From positions 11,492,208 through 11,556,207 of the forward strand of contig OY741268.1 of the NCBI GenBank assembly GCA_963514095.1: a stretch of 64,000 bases of DNA, in the 5' to 3' direction. The DNA is from Eutrigla gurnardus. Taxonomy: Eukaryota; Chordata; Actinopteri; Perciformes; Triglidae. Shown piece after piece: positions 47,014-61,464 of this stretch (position 1 is the first letter of the stretch; every line of letters begins with the position of its first letter). Both the position numbers and the translations under genes were made by a program. A model generated the notes under the pieces. That model ran no database searches and was not told the DNA's origin. It worked only from the letters and a program-made list of their open reading frames with translations.

Positions 47014-47902
47014 TCAGACCCTGCTGCAGTAAAACGAGAGATTTTTTTTTTTTGCTCAGAATCATTATCACTTTTGTCCAGAGGGGCCGCCAAAACATTA
47101 GATATTTTAAAATAGAAGAAACTTCCTGTCTTTATTTTTCCAACGGTGAGCTCATGAATTCCAGCAGTGGCACTCAGCAACGTTCCCCTGCCCAGATGCC
47201 TTTGAGCATTTCACTCCAGTGGAGCTCATCTCAGTATCTGGCAGCAGAAGGCCGTGCTTCAGCCTGCTTTGTGTTGTATGAGCTCTCCGTCTCCCAGCAG
47301 CTACCCTCAAATGCTGTTTCTGTGAACAAGAATTTCTTCTTTGCTAAGTGCACTGTTGAATAAATGTTTAAAAAATATTGATTTTTGTCTCAGGCCAGCG
47401 CTGCAGATGCATCGTGTAAGAAAAAAAAAAAAAAACAGCTGTGTGAGTGCAGCACAGTTTTGGGGCAGATTGTATCAGGACATAAAAACGCTCCACAGAT
47501 GATGGAGGTGTGTGTTATCTGGAAGTTCACGGCTCTCTGCACTCGTTTCCACCCTGGCTGCCGAGCTTGGGAATGACCCGAATGTGCAAACGGCGGGAGG
47601 CTGTTTTTACACCGAGGACAGCTGATTTTAGAGACTCCACGTGTCACCTCACCGCCCTGTGTGTTGTGACAGCAGAGACCTCTGCGGGTCTCTGTGTGTT
47701 TCGTTGTTTATACATGTATATGTGCACGTGGGGGAGAAAAGAGCACATTTCTCAAAATTAAAAGGCCTCTCACTTGTCAGCACGACGTTTCAAAGCATTT
47801 CTTATCTGCCAATCACTCTGTTCTCCCACCTTCACATTCTCAGACACACCTCCCTCCTCCACACGGTGGAGTACAGACTGATGAATGGCTGCCCACAGCA
47901 AA

Positions 47903-47953
<51 letters not shown>

Positions 47954-50900
47954 GCATGTGAAATATGATGGTCTTGTGAAGTAGTGACAGTTTTGGTTAT
48001 TTCTATGTCCACAGTGTAGGAGAAATTATAAATCTTTTCAGACACATTATCAACATTTTGCTCGATCCAAAATCAATGCTGTTACCGCATGCATTAGTTA
48101 TTAATGTAACAATCATATCCCACCCACTGCTATGAATATGTAAAGCCTGTCGTTCCTTGTAAATTACAGAACATTTCATCCCAACACCTTGTGTCTCGGC
48201 AATATAGCTAAACGTTTAACTGTGATTTATTCATCTGCCAAACAAAATGTTCAGCCAGCCTTGAGCCAAACGATGCCAACGTTGGAGTTAAGTTGCTCTC
48301 CGTGTCTGCATGGGTCATTATGCAACACAAGGACGCACACCCAAATGCAGTTGTAGTCCATTTGCTACACAAACAAAGCAAAACAACAACAACAAAAAAC
48401 TGCAGTGCATCCCTGTAGCCCATTTTTTTGCATTTGCAAAAACAGTTCTCTGCAGCAGATGGCATGGCCGGCATCATCACCTTAACAATTCATTCAACAT
48501 TGGGGAATCATTGTCCAGAAACTGACTCTTTGTGCACCAGGCATCACCGATGTGAACACAGAGTCCAGCTTCTCTCATCCCACCAGAGTCCTGCATTCTG
48601 TCCTGCGGTCCGCCTGTCAAGTACAGCTTGATCCATGACGACACGATGGAGCCAGTGTGCCAAAAAATAAAGGTTTCAGACTGAACATGTGAATACGCAG
48701 GGGCAGTTGTAGACACGTAGTAGTAGTATGTATGTATGTAGTGCATGTTGCAGTATGGGGCCTTTAGTGGGCCGTAGAAAAAACAATAGCGTTGGTCATA
48801 AACGTGTAGATTTAGCTGCCGAGATACCTTGTGTGGTCATCTGAAGAATTACAATTTTACATCACAAATATTTACATGATGATTTTATCCAAAGCAACAT
48901 ACAACAACACGGATACCTCCCATACATCAATCACGTAAGCACATCGACTTGTACCGACCTGCATCAAGCACTTCATTTTGAACGACTGTTGTCGCCTTGA
49001 AGGCAGAAGTAGCCTGACTTTGTCATCCCGCTGCAGCTCCCTGGAGGCGGGAGGTTGCAGTGATTGATTTGCTGTGCAAAGCATCTGGGTTTTACACTCA
49101 AGACCGCAGCTTGCAGCCCGTCCCGTCCCCTTCCAGCAGTCAACGGTGGTTTCTTTGAACCCAGACCGCCATCGCCGTAAAGGCGCCCTGTGGAGTTTTC
49201 TTGTAAACAAACAAAAGTTATGTTTACATTCAGTATTCCACCCACCAGAACTCGCCGTGTGTGTGTGTGTGTGTGGGAGTCCGAGAAGCCTTTCTGTGTG
49301 CTTCTTCTGGATTGAGTTCACAGTGTCACGGAGCAACCTCCGTTTTGGATGAGAGTATGCACACTTTAGTGGTTGTGGACGCTGCCCACGCACCTGCTGC
49401 ACGGATTGCGCTTAAAGCCTCCCGCCTCAGTGCGAGCGTGCACGTGTCTCCTCATTCTCGTGCACAAGACGAACAAAACAGTCATAAAAACAACCTGCGT
49501 AAATCTAACCACATAGGTGTCATTCCTGCGCCTTTTCGAAGGCGCTGACAAACGATGTAATGGAAGTAAAATATTCATGAGTTTATACAGTGAACTGATT
49601 TCCTGTGTGTCTAACGTGTGATTTATGCTCGACGCATCCTCAAGGGTCAAACTTGGAGGAGCTTTGAGAGGGTTGCTTTGCCACAAGGAGAAACCTGCAC
49701 GGAGTATAAAAGGTCCAAAAGATTCCTCGTCACGATCCCACGTCCTCACAGAAGGTCATTAGTTGACTTTGTAAAGTTTCTTAGATGATGGAAATCATTC
49801 CCCTATTTAGATTGATGGTGGCTGGATTGAGTTTGTTCAGCATGTTTGCATGTAAGTCAATAAGATGTGATATCACCGTGTTTTGAGTCAGCTTGTTTTT
49901 TTTCTTCACAGCTTGGAGAATCACAGACTGTGACCGCTGATCACTCAAACTGTACCGCTGACGTGTTGAGCTGTCGTCACACAATAGACGCCTTATGAAG
50001 CGTCACGCATGCCTCACATGCCACTGAGACGTGGTGGAGTGCTAAAAACTTCATTTGTTTTGTATCACTATTCAGAACTTGTGATGGAGAACTCCTACAG
50101 TCAGATGACCTCTCATTCACTTCTCATGTGACATGGCGATGCCAGAAAGAAGAAAACATTGCTGCTCAGACCTCCTCAGAAACCTTTTTTTTATTTTTTA
50201 TTTTAAAAAGTGCACAAAGCACTAAAGTCTGACTATGTGTTTGTTTTCCATCTGTCAGGTTCCAATTCACTTTACAAACATACATGCAAAATACAAATAT
50301 ATCACGTGAAAGCTCATCTGTTAGGAAGATTCATAATATTTAAAAAGGTGTCAGCTTTTGGGCTACAGTTTGTTTCTGCCAAAAACAGTTCTGGGGTCAG
50401 ATTTCCTCATCTGGTCTGTTCATCATATAACTATTTATGTTGGATCTTGTGAGTGTGAGTGACAGGAATGCTTTGACATATTAACTGAACAGCAAAGTCC
50501 CAAGTCTAATTCTAGTCTAGTCAAATATTTTTTTGATAATAAATGACTCTACTTTTTATTTTTATTGATCACTTTATTACAATTTTTTCAGTCATTCATT
50601 ATTAAAAATACATGTCACAGTTATTTGGTTTGTTAAATGTGCTCAATCATTGACTGAAATACTTAATCATAGCAATTCTTTGTTTGTTTTCCCCTTAACC
50701 GTCTGTGCTCTTTAGTTATTCTGTTTTTATCAAAAATATTCTTGTAAGAATCTTCAAATTATGAAATCCTCATTTGTAAGCAAATGAAAATTCATGTTAA
50801 TGCCAAAGAAGACAGATTTGATTACATTTATGTTGTCTGAACATGAACCTTTTTGCCACAATTTTTTTGGAACATCGACATAAAAAATAAATAAATCTTA

Positions 50901-51623
50901 GCAGCCCATCCTCCTGAGTTATGGTGGCCTCGAAGTGACACGAACAATAAAACCACATTTTCACAAAGGACACGAGTAATCCGGCTGATTGGAACCGAGG
51001 TCCGACTGACAGGCTTAGTGAGAGGTAATAAAACATCTCTGCAAACAATAGAATCATAAAACGTGTTTGTTGTTTCCCTTTCAGCTTTTACCTCGAGCTT
51101 CTTCACTGACTGCTGGTGCGTGACACAATGCTGCATTATGGAGGCGTTGATTCAACTGTGTGGGAGGAATCGCAACTCTGTCACTGCATCGTTCATTCGC
51201 AAATGGAGACGCATGAAAAGTGTCAAACAGGGAGCTGAAATCCCATTTTGTACCAGTTTAATGTGTACAATGCTGTCAATCATGACATGCGTGAGTCATA
51301 TACATCCATTAAAGTAATGGTTTTCCTCTTGTTTCACAGTAAGTTTACTTAATGTGCACAATGAAGCAAACAACTTTTTCCCATTGTGGCTGCGGTTGAT
51401 TTAAAAGGTTGTTACGAAGGTCTCAATTAACAGCTTTAAAGAAGAAAATGAGGCTGTGAAGATGTGAGAAAGACACGAAACCCCCCAGTTTAACAGCTTC
51501 ACCATCACCACTTACAGTCCAACCCCCCTCACACTCTGTCTATTCTGATATAAGGTTCACAGGCCATATGTCCCTGGTTTCTCTTCCTGCACAAACGCAA
51601 AAAAACTCACACTTGACATCAAC
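47014..51623. other. Intergenic, no gene seen
   Basis: Contents are a (CA)n microsatellite at about 47904-47951, a short GT run at 49257-49274 and small AGT/ATGT runs near 48715-48740. Several reading frames of 60-180 codons occur here, but none shows protein family features, splice structure or a repeat match. Confidence 0.5.
47904..47951. repeat. (CA)n microsatellite
   Basis: Uninterrupted CA dinucleotides. Confidence 0.95.
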
Positions 51624-51627
51624 ACAC

Positions 51628-51717
<90 letters not shown>
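51624..51717. repeat. Long (CA)n microsatellite
   Basis: About 90 bp of nearly perfect CA dinucleotides, the longest in the window. Reading frames through it are artefacts. Confidence 0.97.
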
Positions 51718-51721
<4 letters not shown>

Positions 51722-54700
51722 TACATATCACCCACAGGTCTCCAGAATACATCAGCAGATGGTGCGATCGAGGAACATGCGGGATTTTGACTCGGGGAGC
51801 CAGACCACTGAGGCTGACTTCCCTGTTTCCTCTCAGTTTCCATCCGTTTTCAAATGAGTTCAGGTTCTGTGGAGTCTTGAAACTTTTACTGCATTGTTAA
51901 AAGTGTGTTTTGGAATAGTTCTCACACAAAGAAAGAGAGACAGAAATGGATGAGGGAGAGAGCGTGTTACATTTGAAACACAATATATGTAGAATTAAAC
52001 TAGAATTGAGTTAAGCTTCAAAGTTTCAGTGAGGACCAGCTGTTGGGATGTATGGAAACAAGTAGTGAGCATTTTGTGTACAGCCTATTAAATGTGCTCT
52101 GGAGTTCCGAGCAGGGGAAGGACTGTAGTACACTCGTTTCTAAGGCTCGTGCCACCACTAAAGCTCATTATGTGTCTCTACTTTTGTTGTAAAGCTTATT
52201 GACTGGAACGACGTTGCTGCGGTCAGGATGTCGGCGGAGGCAATTAGCTCTCCATCTCCTTGTCATAACGACGCCTCGCATCGCAGCGCTGTCAGTCGTT
52301 AACGACGTGATGCCTCGTCCCCGGAGGTTTTCACCTTAAGTGGAATTTAATCAACTCATTTCTTCATTATACTGTATCAAAGCCTCTTCCAACTTAATGT
52401 GTCTCCGCTGAACAAAATATTAAGCGAATTAAATAAATGGATGAAACTCATTATTGTCGATGAATTAAATTAATTTGCAAGTTGAATGGGATAAAAAAGG
52501 ATTTGAGTTTTAAAAATAAATTGCTGCTCATTTGGTTAATTTGTTTAAATACTTTGGATTAAAGGAGTTTGTTGAAAAAGAAAACCCCAAAAAGTACAAA
52601 ACAAAACAAGTTGTTTGTCCATACATGTCCATACAGAGTGACATAACACCAAGCTGATGGTGATGTCACGGTGTACTGACACGCCCCAGAGTACACATCT
52701 ACATCACTGCAGCAAGGTCATCAAATAATCACCTTTAATGTGCATTTATTTGCAAAGCTGTGCCTTTAAACAAATATGAAAATGAAGGCATATGGTGGAA
52801 GTGGTGCCCTTCAGTTGATCAAATATAGTGAGAGTTTTCACATGCACATGAAACCTCATTCAGTGTTGCCTGGCATTGACACTAACTGCCTTCTACTTGG
52901 AGGAGATGTATTCCTTACTGTGGCTGAACTCATAATCCATCTCTAGAATTCATAGCTCAGTTGGCATTTCTTCAGCACTTCTGCCGTTTTGACATTCGCA
53001 CACACACTCGGCCATCTGGGTACTTTGTGATCTCTCTTCTCTTCAGCTCGGGGGAAGGTTTGCTCTCCTCTAACAAGGAGCAGCTTTTCACAACGTCAGG
53101 AGTAGCGATCTTTATGAGATGTGTGTCTCGGTGCTTTCCTCTGTTTCCTCTGCCCGGCGCGCCTGTGTCGGTGGCTGGTGCCACTGTCCAACAGAAAATA
53201 ATCACGCTATAGAAAAGCCCCCACGGATGCCCTCCATCTCTGAATACATCATTGTTGTTTCACTCTGTATACAAAGGAAAGTCATTGTAACAACCAAAGA
53301 TGGGTTAAAAGACGGCAGTATGTTGGACCACTACGATGGCTTGCTTTCAACAGGTCTGAATGGCCAACACGTATAGGCAATGCCAACACATGCATCCTTT
53401 ATGAACATATGAAATGAAAAGTGACTGATTAGTTATTAATGGTTAATCTATTCTTAAATACTTTTCATGTTTTATTGATCAGTTACAAGCCATTAATCAA
53501 ACATAATTTGGGTTGTTAGGTTGGGAAAAAGATTGTTTTTGTCTTATCTTTAAAATGTTGTAAAAACGTTGTTCTTCTTAGAAGCATATAACTGATCTAT
53601 AAACCACTGATCTATAAACCGTAAGGGTATGACTTATTAACTATTAATAAAGCAACAATGCACAAGGCCTGTATAAATGTTGGTTGATTTAAAAAGCAGT
53701 ACCAGAATCTGACACCACAATGTCTTTTTGGTTCAAGGTTCATCTGTCCTCTAAAAATAATAATAATGAAAAACAAAACCAGTTATGTAGCTATGGAGAC
53801 AAAGAGACAAACAGAAAGCAAAAGACAATAATTTTGAGCAATAAACACACCCTCTCCTTTTTTTCTTTTCCCAACTGGAACTAAACCTGCAACGTTTACA
53901 GAAAGTTTGGGGTTGTGTTTGAGTAAAAAATAGACAAGTAAGTCTTTGAACAAAACCCTTAAAAGTTTGGTGTTGGCGGCAGTATTGTACCAGAACTGTG
54001 TCTAGTGTGTATATCCTGCATCTTCCCCAGTCATTGTTTCTCCTCTCCCAGCACAGAAACAACAATGGAGGAAGAGGTTCTTATTAAAAAAATAAGCACT
54101 TCCCCGTAAATTTACCATACTTTAACATTTAAAAAACCTGTATAGGAATAACATTGCATTACCATAAAAGGCCCATAATGTCGGTATACTGGGTGGATAG
54201 CATTCCTACAAAACAACCAATTTGACTGCACCTGGTACGGCGTAGAGCCCACTTTAGGCAATAATTGCATATTGGTAGTGGAGGGGAAGGAAGTGGCACG
54301 CTGTGAATCGCCACCTTTAAAGAGGTTGACAGAGCAATCTGCTCTGAAATGCATCGGAGGAGCGCCGAAGCACGATCAGAGGGAGACAGGGGAGGAGTAA
54401 GAGCGAGATGGTAGGCAGAGATGAGAACAGCTTGCAAACGTTGCAGATCAGTTGTGTATTTCTCAAGGCCTTAAGTCCCCGTTGTCTCGCTATTGTGCTT
54501 CCAGGTTCTATTTTGTGAAGCAGTTGCTCGCGTTTTCTTATTATAGGAAAGCAGGAACCATGCCGCACGCTGGATTTAAAGGCATTAAATCAATTCTGTG
54601 GATGAATTTTGGGACTTACAACTACAGGGCAGGATTTCTCTGTTAAAAAAGAAAGCAATTTAAATGACAACATGGGGCTTCGGCAGGGAAAAGCACCGCG

Positions 54701-57700
54701 TTCACTCAAAACTGAAGTTTCCAAAAAATAAGTTCTGGTGTGTAATACAGTCTTAACCAGAGAAAGTGTCTCAATTAAACAAGCAGGGTTAACATAACAG
54801 AGGGAGGTGCTGAATGAGAATTTACTATAAGCTTCTTAAAATGAACTTATAGTTCCAGACAGCATTTTAAAAATCGGGCAATTACAGGAAATGCTCATGG
54901 ACATTCAGCCAAAACAGATATAGAGATAGATATGTTCAAGCAACAAAAGTTAATATTAAACACGTGTGTGGTACTTACTTACTTAACAATATATTTAGAC
55001 CATGTAGGTCAGAGGTTAAATCTTTAACATAACCATAACAAATATGTATCCTGCTTTAGAGGAGATAGTGTAGGAAAACAGGTGAAATTTGTGATCAGAG
55101 AAACTGACATTTTATGTCTCAACATTTTATGTCTCAAGAACGTTTCTTAATTTTTGCCTTGTTTGTCATTCAGGTGTCACATGAGTCGTTAGTGGCGTTC
55201 GTGTCAACCACGCCTTTTTCCTATCTAAGTGGTTTTGTTGCCTAAACCCACACTTCCTGGGAAGTTTATTTTGAAAAGACATTATGCACGTAAGGAGCGT
55301 ATCCTGACACGATGTTCCTGACACGTCCAAAACTGTAGCTAAACTATATAGCATTCCTAACTATGCCATTTGAAGCTCAGGAGCGCTGACCAAGCTGCAG
55401 TATTTGACACCTTGGGTGAGAATGTGTTGGTGGTTTGCGTAAGAATTTCTCTAAGGAAGTTTTAATGATATGTATGCTAGTTATACACCTGTGTGGTTTA
55501 TTTAATTTTTCTCTAATTAAATAAAACGGTAAATCACAAATGCAATTTATCTGACCAAACACATGCAAATGTATATGTATTACTTAAATGCAGCAATAAA
55601 GCTGCCTTATTATTAAAACATTTGGTTAGAAAATAATTGTATTTCTTGACAACCCTTTATGAACTCCCACAGCTCACAGGCCGCGCCATGACAGATTATT
55701 TTTAAAAAACAACACATTTCTGCATTAACTTCAACCCTGTGAGGATGAGATTAATCTCACTTTTTCAGTTGCATAGTTTGCAATTTACAATTTACAGATT
55801 GTTTTCCTTCTTATGCAAATGTTCCAAAAATGATTTAGTCAACTCATTCGACGGTCCCTACATTTGCATTTTAAGCATTTAGTCGACTCCCGCTTGCAAC
55901 TTACAATGAACACAACATTTGGATAATCTTAAATGCTTATTATCAACGTTGCAGCACACAATCTGTGGCAGTTATTGGAGCTATACGTGTGTGGCGAAAT
56001 CTTGCAGTGACCCAGAATGATAAAGAAAAATAAGAACTGAGGAGAGAGACTGGGAGGAAACAGCAAAAAGCATTTGTGATTGATTTTCATTCCACATTCC
56101 ATCTCACACACTCTGCAGTACGTAGGACTTTACAACGTGGCTGAGGTTGTTGTTGTTTTCTTTTAAAGACTTGAAGACTAACGATTTTCACATGCTGAGA
56201 GGGTTTTTTCACTCTGCCTGACTGTCACAGAACCAAAACCTGCTTCTATAGTATAAAGACTTTATTTTATATTTTAACTGCTAAGAGTCTTCATGATGCA
56301 TTTTATGACTTCAATACACTCTGTCTGGCATTTATGGGATATTTTTAACAGCATATGCCTTCAACAAAACCTCTTTTAACCTCCTGCAGGCCGACTCTTT
56401 CTACATGACGTTGGTCATTAAGGCACCAAATTAGTCCAAGTGGAAGAGAGGGAAGAAACGTTAAGAGCCTCTTCTCAGAGTGCGGTGACCTCTGAACTCC
56501 TTTGGCCAGCGCACACTCGAGTGAGCGTGTGTGTGACAGCAAGGGGTTAACTAAAGAATGCATGAAGTCTGCCGGTACCTCGGATAATTGAGCCATTTGT
56601 TGCAAGGTCACTGCAGAGCAACCCCCCCCCCCCCCCCTCCCCCCCAAAACAACCTCGTGTTATCAGCAGCCTTGACCAGAGCAACAGAGGCAGGTTTTAT
56701 TACATCGGGAAATGTGTAAGAAAAAGTTATGCATCTTCTCCAACTTTGCTATTCAGTGGTGCATTATTGTATATGCAGTGGAGGAATTTGCAGAAAAGGT
56801 TTATTTGGTGGGTGTCTGTGAAATCACTGTTCTGTTGTGTCAAATGGTAACGAAGCATAGAAAACCACATGTTGCAACAAATAACCCTCATAGTGTCTAT
56901 AACTACATAATTGTATTTTTTATAATGACCCTGTGTCAAAGGACAAAGTAAAAACAATGTGAAAATTATGAACTCGTAGCATCGTTTTTCAGCCACGAAA
57001 AAAGCTTTAAAATGCCACCGTACACCCCGCTCAGCACCAAACAGCCAAAACAATCTCACACCAACGCATCAAATCACACAGCTTGGTCAGCTTCACACTG
57101 TGACACTCTACGTTCCCCTCGAGAGTCGCTCGGCGTGTCAATATACACTCGTTACATGCATACACTGAATGTGAGAACTCACCATTGGTTGGTGGACTAC
57201 GGTCTTTGAAGCCTCGAGTTCAGCAATTTTCTTCTGCACTGGCTTTGCCTTTCAGAACCGGAGGTTGCTTCCTGGTTACATGGATAGAATATTTTCAAAA
57301 TAAACTCATCATCGGGAAGTTAAGGTTGAGGCAACAAATCCAGAAAAAGAACATGGTTGACATTAAGATAACCAACTAGGGACTCATGTCACATGACTAA
57401 CACTGATGAATCATGTGACAAAATATCAAGTCATTGCACGGAATAGCGGTCTCCTTGATGAAAGTCCCGATCCACATCCCCTTCACCCACCCTGTATGGA
57501 CTATCTCACACTTTATAACTACGACATTTACTTACTACTTACTTTACTGATAAAGCGGACACATATCTGATATCAACTATCAAAACGTCAGAATGCTATG
57601 ACATTGATGGCGTTCTCCTGTACAGTTGTGAGCTGGACTACTTGATTCAGATCACTCAAAGAGGAAGCCTAATAAATTGACTTTACGGCCTTCACAAACA

Positions 57701-58317
57701 CAAACTGCAGCCTCAGCCGAGAGTGTGTGTGTCCTTTAAACAGCCAGTACAGCGGTCGTAAAACACAGGCAAGCTTCTCCCTAAACACTGGAGGAGATGT
57801 TGAGTGGGGGTCAACAAGCATTCGCAACAGACAAGCAAAAGAAGCTTCCATTTGTTTCGTTTCACAGAATCCCATTTAATGACGCATTCTTTCCACTGAG
57901 CATCACAGGCAGCCAATTCTGGTGCTATAGTATTTTAGGGGAGAGCAATTCTGGTTCAGGCTGCTGTCTGTTTGCAATTTCACATAAACCAACCAATACT
58001 AGGATTCAGACTCCCAATCTTTGTTTTTTATTACAGTGGAATTATTTAAGCATGCTGCTGTATTTTATGATTCTATTTATGTCATTTGAATTCATTTATT
58101 TATTTGTGTATTTACTTATTTTTGGAATCTGTAAGTTGGCAGCAGTCCAAAATGGATATCCTTTTAATTACATATCTATGGCATTTAAATATGTCTGCTC
58201 CGTCTGGGGCCTCAATACCAGCCAGAAGATTGGCTATTTCTAGTTATTCTTAATCCCTGACATTGGTTGGATTACACACAAATGCGGGTTCACCAGAAAC
58301 TCCTTCAGTCCAGACCC
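51718..58317. other. Intergenic, no gene seen
   Basis: No supported gene. A poly(C) tract lies at about 56621-56644. The stretch around 57430-57490 resembles a degraded fish repeat. The rest is unremarkable. Confidence 0.45.
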
Positions 58318-58437
58318 CAGCGGGGCCTCCAACAGGGCCACCAATGGAGCCTCCAGCGGGGCCACCAGCCATGCCAATAGCCAAGCCACCAGCTGGGCCT
58401 CTAGCCGGGCCTCCAGCTGGGCCTCTAGCAGCGACCA
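58318..58437. repeat. GC-rich minisatellite (GGGCCTCCAGC-like)
   Basis: Irregular 12-15-bp units of GGGCCTCCAGC/GGGCCACCAGC give open frames on both strands (Pro-Pro-Ala-Gly or Gly-Pro-Ala-Gly runs). It abuts copy 2 of the duplicated block. Best read as a simple minisatellite rather than a collagen-like exon. Confidence 0.7.
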
Positions 58438-58463
58438 GCCCGCTGAGGATAGACACCATGGGG

Positions 58464-58542
58464 GACCAGGCCATGTTGCTGGGCCCACTGGAGGGAAGGG
58501 AGTCTTGGGAATACCAGAACCAGGACTGAGCTGGGCAGACTG
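58464..58542. repeat. Duplicated block of about 77 bp, copy 2
   Basis: Partner of 46936-47013 (six mismatches). On the minus strand it is preceded by TTTTTTATTGCAG, a good acceptor-like context. Confidence 0.75.
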
Positions 58543-61182
58543 CAATAAAAAATGTGAGGTTTTGGTGCTTGGAAACTGGCACTACTAACTAAAACTACTA
58601 AAGCTAAAGTTCCTCGAATAAGATAGATGCTTAAGAAAAAGGGTTTCACGCTACCAAATGTGACCAGCGAGACAATTTTATATAGGCTACATAGAGCACG
58701 AATAAACGACATGACATCATTATCATATGAATTTGCTCATAAAGAAACGTGATGCGTGTGCTAAAAGCTGTGTGGTGTCACACACAAAGAAACTGCTATT
58801 TTCATGTCAATGTGTCAAACCTTCGGGTGACTGAGAAAAACGTGTTTGTAGCAAAAAACCTGACAGTCAGGATTGAGAAATGAGGAGAACAGGAATGAAG
58901 AGCGTCGCCTGTAATGGCTGTTCTGCGGCGGTTACACAACAGAAAACAACTGGGTGGTATTTTTAAACTCTGCCTCCTCGCTCACCTCCATCGTCTCCTG
59001 CAGCAGATTTGTCATTAATGATGCACAAAACTGTATGAACTGTTTTTACCGTGTTCACGAGTCAATCCCCATGTCCTAGATTTCTGGAGATGACGTGTAG
59101 CTGTGAGACTCCTTTTTGTGTTGTTTTAGAATGAATTATTCAGAGGGGTTATGAATTCACAATGAGAAGGTTGTGTTGAATTTGAGAACAGGAAGCGTCA
59201 TGATACCGCTAGCTGCAGTGAGCGACCTTCATTCATTCAAACCATTAATTGTGATGTTTTAAAAAAATATTATTTGTTATCTTTCATGCACTGGCAATGT
59301 TGGCAACATTAGAAATGGAGTATATAATGTTGTGCTATCTGGGCAATGTTGAGATATTTCACTGGAAAAGTGACAATTTTGTCCTGGGAAAAGAAAAGTT
59401 AGGGGATGACCAGAGTCATCATCCTCTGGGGACCATGCAAACCCATGTAGTTGCAATTTCATTCCAGACCAAAGTGGTGGATCCGACTGTCATACCATGT
59501 AATCCCTAGAGCTACGCTCTACGGCTCAGATAAAAAAAGAAGACAAGAAACGGGTCCTTGTGTTATTGCTGTAATAAAATAAGCCTTCTTGACTGGAGAT
59601 CTTAAAAGATAACTTCTGTATTTTCAACCTGGACCAGCTACATGTTTTTCGTGTCTAAGTGACAAATGGGGACACACATTTTTGAAGTAGGTCCAATATT
59701 GAGGGAGAACGCTGCAGAGAGTAGCCACTAAACAGCCTGCAATGTAATCACAGTCTAATGTAATTTGTCACCGTCAATGCACGCCACTAGAAGTGCTTGT
59801 TTTTGCCAGTGGCGGGCTCAGAAGTGTCTGAAAACATTATAGAAAAGGGCCCTGCAGAGAAATACAATTTATTTTTTCACTTTCTGCTTCTTTTTGTATC
59901 ATGTGACTTTGTTGCAGGAAGACAACAACAGAAGAGTGCTGGTGTTGGAGGACAGAAAGTACATTATATCTCAAAGACTTTCCTACTGCCTGCAGGTTTA
60001 AATCAAATGTACCTGAGAGTTGTAGAATGAGTTAAATGTCACATCTGTTCCTGTATGTAGGCTATATGGCAATTAAAGGCAATTAAGGTTGTTTTTAATA
60101 GCAAAAAGAGCAGATCAAGCGAAATGTAAAGGAAGACTTTTTATTGCTCTGCGGGGTTCTCTCCATAATATTTTCAGACACTTATAATAACCATCTGAGG
60201 CTGTCAGTGACCTTTTGCCTGGTCTGACTTTGTTGTGGTGATATTTCTGCACCTTCCCAGATCTCAGCAGGAACTCTGGGGATTCAATATAATCACAATT
60301 GATTGAAGTCATGGACCGAACTATGAAGCCCAAAGCTGTAATATCCTGCTTTTATCCTTTATAGTCTAAATGAATAAATGTGACTTTTGACAGACATTTT
60401 TTCACAAACGCAACTTTATCAAAATCCTCAGAATCCACAAGCTCCTAAAACAAAAAGTGCTGTGTCGCTTACTGTTAATATGGGGTTTTTAAATGTCCAA
60501 CCCGTCAACATATTGTTGACAGTGACAGAGAGAAGGAAGAAGTAGCCTGCAGGCACACGGCGAAGAACCCTTTGCTTTAATGCAGCGCAGACATTAGTTC
60601 GGAAGTTATGTTGTTGCACTTTTACACGCAAACACACACATACACTCTCGCTCCCTCTCAAGAGACATAAATATTTCAGAGAGTGGTTGTTAGTTCCAGT
60701 CTGCTGAGCAGGACGAGCCCGTAGCGAGCAGCAAACACCAGTTTCTAGAGTACAGAGACACAAGTTCATGACCCATATAGTGGAAATAAAGGCAATGGGA
60801 GCTATCTGGCTTAATGATTTCATAGTTTGCTGCACCGAAGAAGTCTTTTGGGGAGAAATTAAAAAATGTAAAAATAAATAAGTGTTCAATACAGGTTGTT
60901 GTCTCTCTGTGATAACTTTGTTTTCATTCTTTTGGTAAAATGTCTTTGCTTAAAGTGGATTCTCTCAGATTGACCATTGACTCCCATCAAATCAATTAGC
61001 CTCATTATCTTCTTGAACACACCAGACATTTAATATCTTGGTAGTAATCTATTTCCTATTTAGTGCATATTAATTGGAGTGGAACAAAATGTCACACAAG
61101 TTTAAGTACATACAATGAGATTTGTGAATATGTGATGGATATTTTTGCAGTGCAATATATCAATTAGTAATAAAAGGTATAT
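58543..61182. other. Intergenic, no gene seen
   Basis: At about 59612-59860 the phrases TTTTTCGTGTCTAAGTGACA and CACCGTCAATGCACGCCACT recall a teleost dispersed (MITE-like) repeat; this is from memory, with no second copy here. No coding exons were recognised elsewhere. Confidence 0.45.
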
Positions 61183-61452
61183 CCATCCATCCATCCATTT
61201 TCTACCGCTTATCCTGTATTTAGGGTCACGGGGGGGCTGGAGCCAATCCCAGCGGTCATTGGGCGAAGGCAGGGTACACCCTGGACAGGACGCCAGTCTA
61301 TCGCAGGGCCGACATGTAGAGACAGACAACCATTCACACTCACATTCACACCTATGGGCAATTTAGAGTCACCAATTAACCTATCCCCATCTTGCATGTC
61401 TTTGGACTGTGGGAGGAAGCCGGAGAACCCGGAGAGAACCCACGCTTACACG
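61183..61452 (-). mobile_element. 5'-truncated retroposon copy with 12-bp target duplication
   Basis: This is the same family as 15664-16012 in the same orientation, but it lacks the box A/box B head. TAAAAGGTATAT flanks it on both sides (61171-61182 and 61453-61464). A simple-repeat tail plus 5' truncation with target duplication fits LINE-type reverse transcription at the target. Confidence 0.9.
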
Positions 61453-61464
61453 GGGAGAACTAAA

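Noticed and set aside
46655..47098. 147-codon open frame on the minus strand
   Set aside because: It has no protein family features beyond the ~77-bp duplicated block, runs into unrelated sequence, and has no exon partners. Reported only as a repeated block.
48872..49402. 176-codon open frame on the minus strand
   Set aside because: No recognisable domain, low-complexity His/Thr runs from a GT tract, no splice context.
51540..51900. Open frames on both strands with His-Thr or Cys-Val runs
   Set aside because: These are translations of the (CA)n microsatellite.
58250..58582. Gly-Pro-Ala-rich frame resembling collagen or a proline-rich protein
   Set aside because: It is produced by a GC-rich minisatellite that is open on both strands; no Gly-X-Y regularity over a credible length.
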